Shown: piece after piece, positions 1 through 7,758 of the stretch
Position numbering within the stretch: position 1 is the stretch's first letter
Layout of the letters: each line of letters opens with the position of its first letter
From: JBAXTZ01 sp041666525
Lineage (GTDB): Bacteria > Bacillota > Negativicutes > JBAXTZ01
Assembly (NCBI GenBank): GCA_041666525.1
Contig: JBAYGT010000004.1
Location: 78,430 to 142,429, forward strand
Reading direction: 5' to 3'
Length of the DNA: 64,000 bases
The notes under the pieces: model-generated
What the model saw: only the letters and a program-made list of their open reading frames with translations
The model's database searches: none
What the model was told of the DNA's origin: nothing
Made by a program: the position numbers and the translations under genes

Positions 1-1179
1 AATGGTTTTTCTATGTTGCATCCGCTGCAACCGGCAAATTCCTGTCAGGGGATTTTACGGTTGTTGTACGAATTGCAGTGTTGCCTTGCCGAAATTACCG
101 GCATGGACGCGGTTACGCTGGCGCCGGCGGCCGGAGCACACGGTGAATATACCGGATTATTGATAATAAAGAAATATCACGAGCAACGGAAGGATAACAA
201 CCGCCGAAAAATCATTGTGCCGGATTCGGCGCATGGTACTAATCCGGCGTCGGCGGCAGTTGCGGGATTCGATGTCGTTGTGATCAAATCAACGCCGGAC
301 GGCGGTGTGGATCTTGACGAATTAAAAGCCGCGCTTTCTGATGAAGTGGCCGGATTGATGTTGACTAATCCCAGCACTCTGGGGTTGTTTGAGGAAAAGA
401 TTTTGGAAATTGCCGCGCTGGTGCATGCCGCCGGTGGATTGCTATATTATGACGGCGCCAATATGAATGCGATAATGGGCAAAACCCGCCCGGGCGATAT
501 GGGCTTTGACGTTATCCATCTGAATTTGCACAAGACTTTTTCCGCACCGCACGGCGGCGGCGGACCGGGCAGTGGGCCGGTAGGAGTTAAGTCGTTCCTG
601 ACCGATTATTTACCGTTGCCGCAGTTGATTAAAACTGAAGATGAATATTATGAATTTATTGTTGATTTGCCGCAATCCATCGGGCGGATAAAAAATTTCT
701 ATGGTAATGTTGCGGTGTTAATAAAGGCTTATGCTTATATATTGACGCTGGGAGCTGCCGGATTACGCGAAGCCTCGGAAATTGCCGTACTCAACGCCAA
801 TTACTTAAAGGAATTGTTGCGTAATGATTACCAGTTGGCGGTAAATAAGGAGTGTATGCACGAAGTGGTGTTTGCCGGATTGGCCGACAAAAATTCCGGT
901 GTGACAACGCTTGATGTTGCCAAACGGCTGATTGATTATGGTTATCATCCGCCGACGATCTATTTTCCAATGATTGTTGAGCAAGCCATGATGTTTGAAC
1001 CAACTGAGACCGAAAGCAAAACTGCACTGGATGAGTTTGCTGCAGCCATGTTGAAAATTGCGCGTGAAGCAAAAGAAACTCCGGAAATATTTAAAAATGC
1101 GCCGTACACTGCGCCAGTATCCCGTCCTGACGAAGTTGCGGCTGCCCGCAAACCGGTTTTGAAATACAGCGGTGCATGA
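1..1179 (+). CDS. gcvPB: Glycine dehydrogenase (decarboxylating) subunit 2, 5'-truncated by window edge
   Basis: This is the C-terminal half of the split glycine cleavage P-protein. It decarboxylates glycine with PLP and passes the aminomethyl group to lipoyl-GcvH. The reading frame is open from base 1, and residues before the first ATG (base 13) already match the family (LHPLQP...LYEL...EITGMD), so the true start lies upstream of the window. The PLP lysine sits in HLNLHKTFS (lysine codon 532-534), followed by the glycine-rich GGGGPGSGPVG segment. The C-terminus looks complete. lpdA follows immediately and lplA after it, a coherent glycine cleavage/lipoylation operon; gcvPA, gcvH and gcvT would be expected upstream. 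Family assignment is firm. Confidence 0.95.
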   Translation, partial: NGFSMLHPLQPANSCQGILRLLYELQCCLAEITGMDAVTLAPAAGAHGEYTGLLIIKKYHEQRKDNNRRKIIVPDSAHGTNPASAAVAGFDVVVIKSTPDGGVDLDELKAALSDEVAGLMLTNPSTLGLFEEKILEIAALVHAAGGLLYYDGANMNAIMGKTRPGDMGFDVIHLNLHKTFSAPHGGGGPGSGPVGVKSFLTDYLPLPQLIKTEDEYYEFIVDLPQSIGRIKNFYGNVAVLIKAYAYILTLGAAGLREASEIAVLNANYLKELLRNDYQLAVNKECMHEVVFAGLADKNSGVTTLDVAKRLIDYGYHPPTIYFPMIVEQAMMFEPTETESKTALDEFAAAMLKIAREAKETPEIFKNAPYTAPVSRPDEVAAARKPVLKYSGA

Positions 1180-1180
1180 G

Positions 1181-2668
1181 ATGGAAAATTCAAAATCAAC
1201 GGTATATGATCTGGTAGTAATCGGCGCAGGCCCGGGAGGTTATACCGCAGCAGCTGAAGCGGCGCGCGCCGGGTTGAGCGTGGCGCTGATTGAAAAACAG
1301 CAATTAGGCGGCACTTGTCTAAATCGCGGTTGTATTCCGACCAAAGCACTGCTGAAAAGCGCTGAGGTTATCCGCACAGTAAAACAAGCCGCCGACTTTG
1401 GCGTAGAAGTCGGGTTAAATTCGCTCAACTGGTCAAAAGCCGTCGCGCGCAAAGATGGCGTTGTCGGACAATTGGCCAAAGGCATCGAACAACTGCTAAA
1501 AACCAGTGGCGTTGAGCTGATTTACGGAGAAGCGTCGTTTGTTTCAGAGAACGAAATTACAGTATCGGTATTTTTTGCACCAACAGAGGACAATTTCAAA
1601 TTTCAAAATTCAAATTTTAAGTCCATAAGTTTTTGTCACTGCATCATTGCCGCGGGATCCCGTCCACAAAAGTTGAACATTCCCGGCACTGAACTGCCGA
1701 CAGTGTATACCAGTGACAATGTTATGAATATTGAGCAGTGTCCGGCCAGCATCGCGATTATTGGCGGCGGCGTTATTGGCATGGAGCTGGCGACGATTTT
1801 CAACGAATTTGGTGCTAATGTTACGGTTATTGAATATTTGCCGCAGATACTAAACGGCGTAGATAGTGATATTGTGAAACGATTGTTGCCGATGTTGAAA
1901 AAACAAGGTATTACTGTTGTAACCGGCGCCAAAGTGGAACGCATTGTTAATGATAATGCTGTAACTCAGGTTGAATATATTGACAAAACCGGCAACAAAC
2001 AACTTATTGCTGACATAGTACTGCAAGCAACCGGGCGGATTATGGTTGAAGGATTAAATCTTATAGCCGCGCAAATTCAAACCGAACGCGGTTGGATAAG
2101 TACGGACATGTATTATCAAACGAGTAATCCCCGGGTCTTTGCCATCGGCGATATTAACGGAGAATGTTTATTGGCGCATGCTGCTGAACATCAGGCACAT
2201 TGTGCGGTAAAATCGATATTGCAGAATATGCAGTCCAGAGTCCAGAGTTCAGAGTTGCACCAGCAAAACTCAGGATTCAGAACTCAGGACTCTAAACTAA
2301 TAATCCCTTCCGCAATTTTCATTCATCCAGAAGTTGCATATGTTGGTTTGACCGAAGAACAGTGCAAGCAGAAGCATTACGATTACGTGATTGGCAAGGC
2401 GTTGTTTGGCGCCAACGGTAAGGCGGTTGCAAGTGCTGAACCGGAAGGAATGGCGAAAATAATTGTCGACAGGACTAATCGGCAGATAATCGGCGCGCAT
2501 ATCTTTGGCGCACAAGCGGCTTGTCTGATCGCTGAACTGGTCTTGGCGATGACTATGCGGCTGCAGATTGACCGGATAGTTGACAGCGTTCATGCTCACC
2601 CGACGTTGCCGGAAGTTGTTGTGACTGCCGCCCGCGATGCGTTGACCAAATTAGTCGGAGCAGATTAA
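1181..2668 (+). CDS. lpdA: Dihydrolipoamide dehydrogenase (E3/L-protein) with two repeat-derived insertions
   Basis: This FAD flavoprotein reoxidises dihydrolipoyl groups with NAD+, here most likely for the glycine cleavage system. The FAD-binding GAGPGG (residues 15-20), redox-active GGTCLNRGC (Cys46/Cys51), NAD-binding GGGVIG and the C-terminal catalytic HAHPTLPE are all present. At about 495 residues it is longer than the usual 460-475. The surplus maps to two stretches made of simple repeat DNA: residues about 137-147 (bases 1591-1619) and 351-373 (bases 2231-2299). Both keep the frame and sit between conserved blocks. The ATG at 1181 was chosen; an in-frame GTG at 1172 would overlap gcvPB by 8 bases, and neither has a strong ribosome site. 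All catalytic motifs survive, so it is probably active. Confidence 0.93.
   Translation: MENSKSTVYDLVVIGAGPGGYTAAAEAARAGLSVALIEKQQLGGTCLNRGCIPTKALLKSAEVIRTVKQAADFGVEVGLNSLNWSKAVARKDGVVGQLAKGIEQLLKTSGVELIYGEASFVSENEITVSVFFAPTEDNFKFQNSNFKSISFCHCIIAAGSRPQKLNIPGTELPTVYTSDNVMNIEQCPASIAIIGGGVIGMELATIFNEFGANVTVIEYLPQILNGVDSDIVKRLLPMLKKQGITVVTGAKVERIVNDNAVTQVEYIDKTGNKQLIADIVLQATGRIMVEGLNLIAAQIQTERGWISTDMYYQTSNPRVFAIGDINGECLLAHAAEHQAHCAVKSILQNMQSRVQSSELHQQNSGFRTQDSKLIIPSAIFIHPEVAYVGLTEEQCKQKHYDYVIGKALFGANGKAVASAEPEGMAKIIVDRTNRQIIGAHIFGAQAACLIAELVLAMTMRLQIDRIVDSVHAHPTLPEVVVTAARDALTKLVGAD
1591..1619 (+). repeat. TTTCAAA-unit repeat inside lpdA (in frame)
   Basis: A run of TTTCAAA-like heptamers interrupts the lpdA reading frame without breaking it and is translated as an Asn/Phe/Lys-rich stretch (FKFQNSNFK). 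The same sequence type occurs at 4877-4898, 7732-7753 and 8124-8145. Related dihydrolipoamide dehydrogenases go directly from the beta-strand before this point to the conserved AAGSRP block. Confidence 0.75.
2231..2299 (+). repeat. GAGTYC-type inverted repeat inside lpdA (in frame)
   Basis: Two 17-base arms, 2237-2253 and 2277-2293, are inverted copies matching at 15 of 17 positions. Each arm is itself two imperfect copies of an 8-base unit (AGAGTCCA/AGAGTTCA). The element is translated in frame as a Gln/Ser-rich loop between conserved lpdA blocks. It differs in sequence from the TTTCAAA class but has the same modular inverted layout. Confidence 0.75.
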
Positions 2669-3648
2669 TGAAATTTATCTATAATACCAATACTGATCCG
2701 TATTTTAATCTCGCTGCCGAAGAACATCTTATGGATAGTTACAGTAGCGAAGTTTTTATGCTTTGGCGCAATGCCCCTTGCGTGGTTATCGGCAAAAACC
2801 AAAACGCTTACGCTGAAATCGACGGTGCTTATGTGAAACGCGAGAATATCATTGTTGTGAGAAGGAATTCCGGTGGTGGCGCGGTGTTTCATGATTTTGG
2901 TAATGTTAATTTTACGTTTATTTCTGAATGCAACTCGGGCGTTCAGGCAAATTTTCGCAAGTTCACACTGCCGGTAATTGCCGCGTTGCAAAATTTGGGA
3001 ATTGCGGCTGAATTTTCCGGGCGCAACGATATCACGGTAAATGGTTTAAAGGTTTCTGGGAACGCCCAATATTATCGCGGGAATCGGGTGCTTCATCACG
3101 GCACATTGCTTTATTCAGGAAACATCGGTATGTTGGCAGCGGCTTTGAAACCCAACCGGCATAAGTTGCAGGCGAAGGGCGTGAGCTCGGTTAAAAGTCA
3201 TGTAGCCAACATTGAAACTTTTCTTGCCGAAAAACAACCAGTGGAATGGTTTTTACAGTATTTATTTCAGTTTTGCCGAAATTCACAAGTGGATGCCGAG
3301 GAATACAACTTTACTGCGGCGGATTTGGTGGGCATTAATCATTTGCGGACAACAAAATATCTAAGCCGGGAATGGACTTATGGCAAAAAGCCGCAATTTA
3401 ATTATTGCGTTGAACAGCGGTTTGTCGGCGGGATCGTAGAGCTGTTTTTGGATGTGCAAAACGAAATAATCGTTGCCGCCGAAATTCGCGGCGATTTCTT
3501 TGGCAAATGTAATGTAGCGGGACTTGAGCAAATATTAGTCGGAACGCGATTTGAACGAGCGGCGGTTAAACGCGAGCTTGCGGGTATTAATCTGGATGAG
3601 TATTTGTCCGGAATCAGCGCGGATGAGCTGGTTTCGCTACTGCCGTGA
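2668..3648 (+). CDS. lplA: Lipoate-protein ligase A
   Basis: The enzyme activates lipoate with ATP and attaches it to lysines of lipoyl domains such as GcvH. The family signature RRNSGGGAVFHDFGNVNF lies near residues 65-82, and the KVSGNAQ motif carrying the catalytic lysine follows at about residue 130. At 326 residues it is the usual two-domain length (about 330). The ATG overlaps the lpdA stop by one base, with GGAG 8 bases upstream, indicating translational coupling. Its position supports lipoylation of the glycine cleavage H protein. A LipB/LipM-type octanoyltransferase is less likely, because the C-terminal accessory domain of LplA is present. Confidence 0.92.
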   Translation: MKFIYNTNTDPYFNLAAEEHLMDSYSSEVFMLWRNAPCVVIGKNQNAYAEIDGAYVKRENIIVVRRNSGGGAVFHDFGNVNFTFISECNSGVQANFRKFTLPVIAALQNLGIAAEFSGRNDITVNGLKVSGNAQYYRGNRVLHHGTLLYSGNIGMLAAALKPNRHKLQAKGVSSVKSHVANIETFLAEKQPVEWFLQYLFQFCRNSQVDAEEYNFTAADLVGINHLRTTKYLSREWTYGKKPQFNYCVEQRFVGGIVELFLDVQNEIIVAAEIRGDFFGKCNVAGLEQILVGTRFERAAVKRELAGINLDEYLSGISADELVSLLP

Positions 3649-3670
3649 TCTGTGAATGAAGAGGTGACTT

Positions 3671-4855
3671 GTGAACAGGCGCTTGATAAATTGGTTGTTA
3701 GTTATGATTATGGTGCTGGGCGGGTCATCGACAGATTTGTATATTTCTAGTTTGCCGCACATGGCTGAACGATTTGCTGTTGATGCCGACATTGTCAACC
3801 TAACGTTAAGCATGTTTGCTTTGGGTTTTTCGTTGGGCTGTTTGTTGGCCGGGTTCTTTAGTGACCGTTTTGGCCGGCGCAAGTCGGCGTTGACCGGGGT
3901 GTTGGGTTTTAGCGTCTGCGCGGCGTTAATCGCGATCGCACCAAGTTTGACAGTTATCATCGTATTGCGATTTTTTCAGGCACTGTTTCTGGCTGGTGCA
4001 ACAATTGTCTGCTGGCAGATTGCCACGGAAATTTTTGAAGGTAAAGAACAAATTGCGGCAGTCGGGATGATGATTTTAGGATTATCGGTATCGCCAGCGG
4101 TGGCGCCGGTGGTTGGCGCTTACTTGGCGTATTTTTTTTCCTGGCGCGCCTGTTTTACAGTAAGTGCATTCTTAGGCGCAATGACATTTTTGCTATTGTA
4201 TCGGGCGTTGCCGGAAACGCTCAAAAAACCATTGCCGTTTCCCAGTCTTGGGGAAATTGCGAAAATATTTGCCAGCTTTTTTCGGGTGCGGATGTTTGTC
4301 TGTTATGCGCTAATTACCACGGTCTTATATAGCGCATATTTCTCGTTTATCAGCATGTCGAGTTTTATTTATATTGATAGTTACGGAATGAATCCGCGGT
4401 TGTTTTCGCAATTGTTTATTTTATTGTCCGGCGCTTCGTTTTCAGGGAATTGGTTGCTCAGAAAACTGGGTAACGCCGGAATAGAAAAACGGCAAATTGT
4501 TTATTATGGATTGTTAATTTCCGTGGCGGGTGTGCTGTTCTATCAGGCAGTATTTTTCACTAATGTCGCGTTATATGGAATCGTGATTGTCACTGTCGGT
4601 GTTGCACTCACGCGTTTAGGTTATGGCATGCTGGCCGGGGCAGCACAAGTTATTGCAATAACCGGTGTGCCTGAACGCGGTGGTTCAGCTACCGGAGTAT
4701 TGTTCTTTATGCAGTTTTCTGCTTGCAGTTTAGCCAGTATAGTGGTATCATCGTTCCATGATTATTCGGTCGGCGCAACGGTTATTTTTACCGCGATTCT
4801 GACTATATCAGCTGTTCCGTTCTTCGTTTTCGCCAGATCGCGAGTTGAAAAGTAG
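3671..4855 (+). CDS. MFS multidrug efflux transporter, Bcr/CflA type
   Basis: A 394-residue polytopic membrane protein of the major facilitator superfamily with about 12 hydrophobic segments. The first loop motif GFFSDRFGRRKS (about residues 57-68) and the early DLYISSLPHM segment match the Bcr/CflA drug:H+ antiporter subfamily. The start is a GTG preceded by GAGGTGA 7 bases upstream, so the non-ATG start is well supported. It follows lplA by 22 bases and may be co-transcribed, but no functional link to glycine cleavage is evident. Substrate unknown; bicyclomycin or chloramphenicol-like drugs are typical of the family. Confidence 0.85.
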   Translation: MNRRLINWLLVMIMVLGGSSTDLYISSLPHMAERFAVDADIVNLTLSMFALGFSLGCLLAGFFSDRFGRRKSALTGVLGFSVCAALIAIAPSLTVIIVLRFFQALFLAGATIVCWQIATEIFEGKEQIAAVGMMILGLSVSPAVAPVVGAYLAYFFSWRACFTVSAFLGAMTFLLLYRALPETLKKPLPFPSLGEIAKIFASFFRVRMFVCYALITTVLYSAYFSFISMSSFIYIDSYGMNPRLFSQLFILLSGASFSGNWLLRKLGNAGIEKRQIVYYGLLISVAGVLFYQAVFFTNVALYGIVIVTVGVALTRLGYGMLAGAAQVIAITGVPERGGSATGVLFFMQFSACSLASIVVSSFHDYSVGATVIFTAILTISAVPFFVFARSRVEK

Positions 4856-4876
4856 TTGCGTGATCAAGTGTTTACG

Positions 4877-4898
4877 AATTTTTCAAATTTCAAATTTT
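4877..4898 (+). repeat. TTTCAAA-unit repeat upstream of the TPP riboswitch
   Basis: Three consecutive TTTCAAA-like units form a short copy of the same repeat found in lpdA and around the four-helix-bundle gene. It lies just before the riboswitch, where the -35 region of a promoter would be expected: TTCAAA, 16 bases, then TAAATA. Whether it contributes to that promoter is unknown. Confidence 0.65.
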
Positions 4899-4910
4899 CG
4901 AACTAAATAT

Positions 4911-4990
4911 CGGCTAGGGGTGCTGAAAGGCTGAGAGGCAGGTTGCCAACCCTTTGAACTTGATTCGGGTAATTCCGACGCAGGGAAGTG
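4911..4990 (+). promoter_or_regulatory. TPP (thi-box) riboswitch aptamer
   Basis: The conserved elements of the thiamine pyrophosphate aptamer occur in order: AGGGGTGC at the 5' side, GCTGAGAGG, the ACCCTTTGAAC core, and the 3' segment GATTCGGGTAATTCCGACGC followed by AGGGA. It directly precedes the thiamine transporter gene. When TPP binds, the downstream terminator hairpin should form and thiT expression fall. Confidence 0.95.
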
Positions 4991-4994
4991 AATT

Positions 4995-5033
4995 ATAGAC
5001 TTGTTGCGTCGCAATAGGTCTATTTTATTTTTT
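4995..5033 (+). terminator. Intrinsic terminator forming the riboswitch expression platform
   Basis: A 13-bp stem (4995-5007 with 5011-5023, wobble pairs included) closes a 3-base loop and is followed by TTTT-A-TTTTTT. It lies between the TPP aptamer and the thiT ribosome site GGAGG (5034-5038), so control is probably by premature transcription termination. Confidence 0.88.
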
Positions 5034-5044
5034 GGAGGATGGAT

Positions 5045-5614
5045 ATGAATAACACTGTAGGAGTAATTTTATTGGCAGCGTTGGTGTTGCTGATGCTGGC
5101 AATTGCCGGGCGGCAAAAATTAACGGCTCGGACACTGACGCTCACCGGCTTGTGTGCGGCGCTCTGCATAGTATTGGATTTACTGGCGATCTATCGGTTG
5201 CCGCAAGGCGGCAGCATTACGCTTGGGAAAATGGTGCCGTTATTTGTGCTGGCGAATGTTTGCGGTTGGCGGGTCGGGTTGCTGGGCGGCGCAATCGTAG
5301 CAATGCTTGATTTTTTAGTATCGCCTTTTATCGTTCATCCGATTCAGTTTATCTTGGATTACCCATTGGCGTACATGTGTTTGGCGGTTGCCGGATGCTT
5401 TCCGCGCAACCGGATAATCGGCGGATACTGCGCAGTTTTTCTGCGCTTTATCTGTCATTTTGTATCGGGAATGATTTTTTTTGCTGCCTACGCACCTGCC
5501 GGGGTTCCGGCTTGGCAATACTCATTGTCGGTAAATGGAATTTGGTTGGCGATTGAAGGAAGTATCGCGGTGTTTATTTATCGGTTGCTTCCGTTGGATG
5601 TTTTGAAAAAATAG
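5045..5614 (+). CDS. thiT: Thiamine-specific ECF transporter S component
   Basis: A small (189 residues), very hydrophobic protein with about 6 membrane segments that binds thiamine for an ECF-type importer. The family signature IVHPIQFILDYPLA and the later FVSGMIFFAAYAP segment are recognisable. The ATG at 5045 is preferred because GGAGG ends 6 bases upstream; the ATG at 5039 directly abuts it. The upstream TPP riboswitch strongly supports the substrate. No EcfA/EcfT energising subunits are in the window, so it must share a module encoded elsewhere. Confidence 0.92.
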   Translation: MNNTVGVILLAALVLLMLAIAGRQKLTARTLTLTGLCAALCIVLDLLAIYRLPQGGSITLGKMVPLFVLANVCGWRVGLLGGAIVAMLDFLVSPFIVHPIQFILDYPLAYMCLAVAGCFPRNRIIGGYCAVFLRFICHFVSGMIFFAAYAPAGVPAWQYSLSVNGIWLAIEGSIAVFIYRLLPLDVLKK

Positions 5615-5665
5615 CCTGAATTGCCCGAATTTACGAGCTAAGAGCGTGAATTCATAGCGAAATTA

Positions 5666-5674
5666 TGATATAAT
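5666..5674 (+). promoter_or_regulatory. Extended -10 promoter for the gmhA operon
   Basis: TGATATAAT is a perfect -10 hexamer (5669-5674) with a TG dinucleotide one base upstream. No good -35 box is visible at the usual spacing. It lies 30 bases before the gmhA start and its GGAGG site. Confidence 0.6.
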
Positions 5675-5703
5675 AAATTCCAAAGTTTTATTGGAGGATT
5701 GCA

Positions 5704-6264
5704 ATGATAATTAAACGAATGGAAGAGCATATCCAAGCTATTGAACTTATCAAAAATGAAGTGATGCGTGCCAAAATCGCCAAAGCAGCGGAATTGTGCC
5801 GTCACGCCATTCAAAACGGCGGTAAGTTGTTGTTTTGCGGCAATGGTGGCTCTGCCGCCGACTGCCAGCATTTGGCGGCAGAAATTGTCGGACGATTTGT
5901 AAAAGAGCGTGAAGGTTGGCCGGCGATTGCGTTAACTACCGACACCTCGATATTGACAGCGGTGGGTAATGATTATGGTTATGATGCTGTTTTTTCGCGT
6001 CAGACAGAAGCGTTATGTAATCGTGGTGACGTGTTGTTTGCTCTCTCCACTTCCGGCAACAGCGGCAATATAATCGCGGCGGTTGATAAAGCGAAGCAAA
6101 AAGGCGGTATAGTTATTGGTATGACCGGTAAAAACGGCGGCAAAATGAGCAATCTGTGTAACGTCAACATCAACATTCCTTGTAATACCACTGCGCGGGT
6201 ACAAGAAGCCCATATTTTGATCGGACATATAATTTGCGAATTGATTGAAGCTGATTGCGAATAG
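5704..6264 (+). CDS. gmhA: Sedoheptulose 7-phosphate isomerase
   Basis: GmhA converts sedoheptulose 7-phosphate to D-glycero-D-manno-heptose 7-phosphate, the first step of ADP-heptose synthesis for LPS core. This 186-residue SIS-domain protein shows FCGNGGSAADCQHLAAE (about 40-56), ALSTSGNSGNI (about 116-126) and EAHILIGHIICE near the C-terminus, containing the metal/active-site residues of GmhA. GGAGG precedes the ATG by 6 bases. The kinase and GmhB steps lie downstream in the same direction, giving a heptose operon. Confidence 0.93.
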   Translation: MIIKRMEEHIQAIELIKNEVMRAKIAKAAELCRHAIQNGGKLLFCGNGGSAADCQHLAAEIVGRFVKEREGWPAIALTTDTSILTAVGNDYGYDAVFSRQTEALCNRGDVLFALSTSGNSGNIIAAVDKAKQKGGIVIGMTGKNGGKMSNLCNVNINIPCNTTARVQEAHILIGHIICELIEADCE

Positions 6265-6312
6265 TGCCCGCATTTTGCGTATAAATTTTTCGAAGTTGAT
6301 TTAGAGGTTTTC

Positions 6313-6705
6313 ATGCAATTTATATATTATCCTTCCGAACCGGCGGTAAAGGATGCAATTGTTAACGATCAGCCGTTACTGGTTTTGATTTCTTTCGACG
6401 GACAAAAGACTATTATCGGCGAATTAAATGAATCGGTTGAACATCATGTGCTACTAACCCAAATTGGTGAAAGCAGTTTGGATATTGATAAATATTTTCG
6501 CATAGTGCTTGATAAACAAGGGGCTGACTGGACATTTGTTTGTCCGCCGTACTACAAAAATGTCGAAGATAAACATCGGCGAATCGCAGCTTTTTATAAT
6601 GACGGCTTTTCGGTGATTTCGCATGTTCTGGCAAGTATCGGCTATTTGGTAGGTATCAGCATTCCCAAACGCTACAGCCGTCATGTTAATATGTTGCTGG
6701 ATTAA
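6313..6705 (+). CDS. Conserved-looking hypothetical protein between heptose genes
   Basis: A 130-residue soluble protein with no family I recognise. AGAGG lies 5 bases before its ATG. It has no signal peptide or clear membrane segment; a moderately hydrophobic stretch near residues 97-111 (FSVISHVLASIGYLVG) is probably a buried helix. It sits 48 bases after gmhA and 43 before the heptose kinase, so it belongs to the heptose operon and may act in that pathway or in LPS regulation. The good ribosome site and operon position argue for a real gene. Confidence 0.7.
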   Translation: MQFIYYPSEPAVKDAIVNDQPLLVLISFDGQKTIIGELNESVEHHVLLTQIGESSLDIDKYFRIVLDKQGADWTFVCPPYYKNVEDKHRRIAAFYNDGFSVISHVLASIGYLVGISIPKRYSRHVNMLLD

Positions 6706-6748
6706 GGCAATATTTTTAATTTCAAATATTTTTCAGTCTTGGAGAATT

Positions 6749-7750
6749 ATGTTCAAAAATTTTGATCTAGTAAAAAACTTCGTCGAGAAGAAGATATTCG
6801 AAACCAGAATTCTGGTTATCGGCGATGTAATGATTGATAAGTACTATTACAGTGAAGTGTCACGGATATCGCCAGAAGCACCGGTGCCGATTGCAAAAGT
6901 GATCCGTGAAAAAAACACGCTGGGTGGCGCGGCGAACGTTGCGCACAATTTGGCGCGCTCCGGCTGCGATACCCATATCTGCGGAATTTCAGGCATTGAC
7001 GAAAATCGCGTACTCTTGCTGGAGTTATTGGCAGAAGTAAAAGTTGACAGCGCCAGTTTGATTACCGACAAGCGCCCGACGACAGCGAAAGCCCGGATAA
7101 TCGGCGCACATCAACAGATGTTGCGATTGGATTTTGAAGACAATACACCGATATCTGCGAAAAAAACCAAAGAAATTATCGCTGCAGTTGTTGCGAAACT
7201 TGATGGTTTTGACGGAGTTGTATTGTCGGATTATGGCAAAGGGGTATGCGTTCCGGGGTTGTGTAAAAAAATTATTGCTGAATGTAAAAAAAGAAGCATT
7301 CCCATATCAGTTGACCCCAAGGGCCATTATTGGCAAAAATATGCCGGAGCCTATTGTATTACTCCCAATCTTAAAGAGTTATCCGAAGTTCACGCCCAAG
7401 CCATAAAGAACACTGATGATGATGTGATAGTTGCCGGAAATGAAATTTTGGAAAAATTCAAACTGACTAATCTCTTGGTAACCCGCTCAGAAAAAGGAAT
7501 GACGCTGCTTAATGCCGAAGGCGGAGCAACTATTCCGACGCGGGCGCAAGAGGTTTTTGACGTGTCCGGCGCCGGCGATACCGTAATATCGATATTTACT
7601 GCAGCAGTCGCTGGCGGAATATGCGCCAATGACGCTGCACAATTAGCAAACCTGGCTGCCGGAGTGGTTGTTGGAAAACTGGGAACTTATGCAATCAGTA
7701 ATTCTGAACTGCAAGAAGCAGTTCAGAAAAATTTGAAATCAGAAATTTGA
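6749..7750 (+). CDS. hldA: D-glycero-beta-D-manno-heptose-7-phosphate kinase (PfkB/RfaE domain I only)
   Basis: This enzyme phosphorylates heptose 7-phosphate at C1. The PfkB family signatures are present: GGAANVAHNLARSG (about 53-66), VLSDYGKGV, and the catalytic DVSGAGDTVISIFTAA (about 270-285). At 333 residues it contains only the kinase half of HldE; the nucleotidyltransferase half is absent here, so a separate HldC-type gene is expected elsewhere. The ATG at 6749 follows GGAGA; upstream in-frame starts overlap the previous gene. The last few codons and the stop lie inside the left arm of the inverted repeat bracketing the next gene, so the original C-terminus may have been altered. Confidence 0.9.
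   Translation: MFKNFDLVKNFVEKKIFETRILVIGDVMIDKYYYSEVSRISPEAPVPIAKVIREKNTLGGAANVAHNLARSGCDTHICGISGIDENRVLLLELLAEVKVDSASLITDKRPTTAKARIIGAHQQMLRLDFEDNTPISAKKTKEIIAAVVAKLDGFDGVVLSDYGKGVCVPGLCKKIIAECKKRSIPISVDPKGHYWQKYAGAYCITPNLKELSEVHAQAIKNTDDDVIVAGNEILEKFKLTNLLVTRSEKGMTLLNAEGGATIPTRAQEVFDVSGAGDTVISIFTAAVAGGICANDAAQLANLAAGVVVGKLGTYAISNSELQEAVQKNLKSEI
7702..7728 (+). other. Perfect 11-bp hairpin in the 3' end of the heptose kinase gene
   Basis: TTCTGAACTGC (7702-7712) and GCAGTTCAGAA (7718-7728) are perfectly complementary around a 5-base loop. It directly precedes the left inverted-repeat arm of the four-helix-bundle unit. No U-tract follows on either strand, so it is not an intrinsic terminator; it could be an RNA-processing or stability structure. 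Confidence 0.6.
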
Positions 7751-7753
7751 AAT
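7732..7753 (+). repeat. Left 22-nt inverted-repeat arm of the four-helix-bundle unit
   Basis: The reverse complement of this segment matches 8124-8145 at 20 of 22 positions. It is composed of TTTGAAA/AATTTGAAA units and ends 5 bases before the ATG of the bracketed gene. It contains the stop codon of the heptose kinase gene. Confidence 0.8.
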
Positions 7754-7758
7754 TCATT

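Noticed and set aside
7702..7728. Hairpin as intrinsic terminator after the heptose kinase
   Set aside because: No T-tract follows on either strand, and it lies within the coding sequence.
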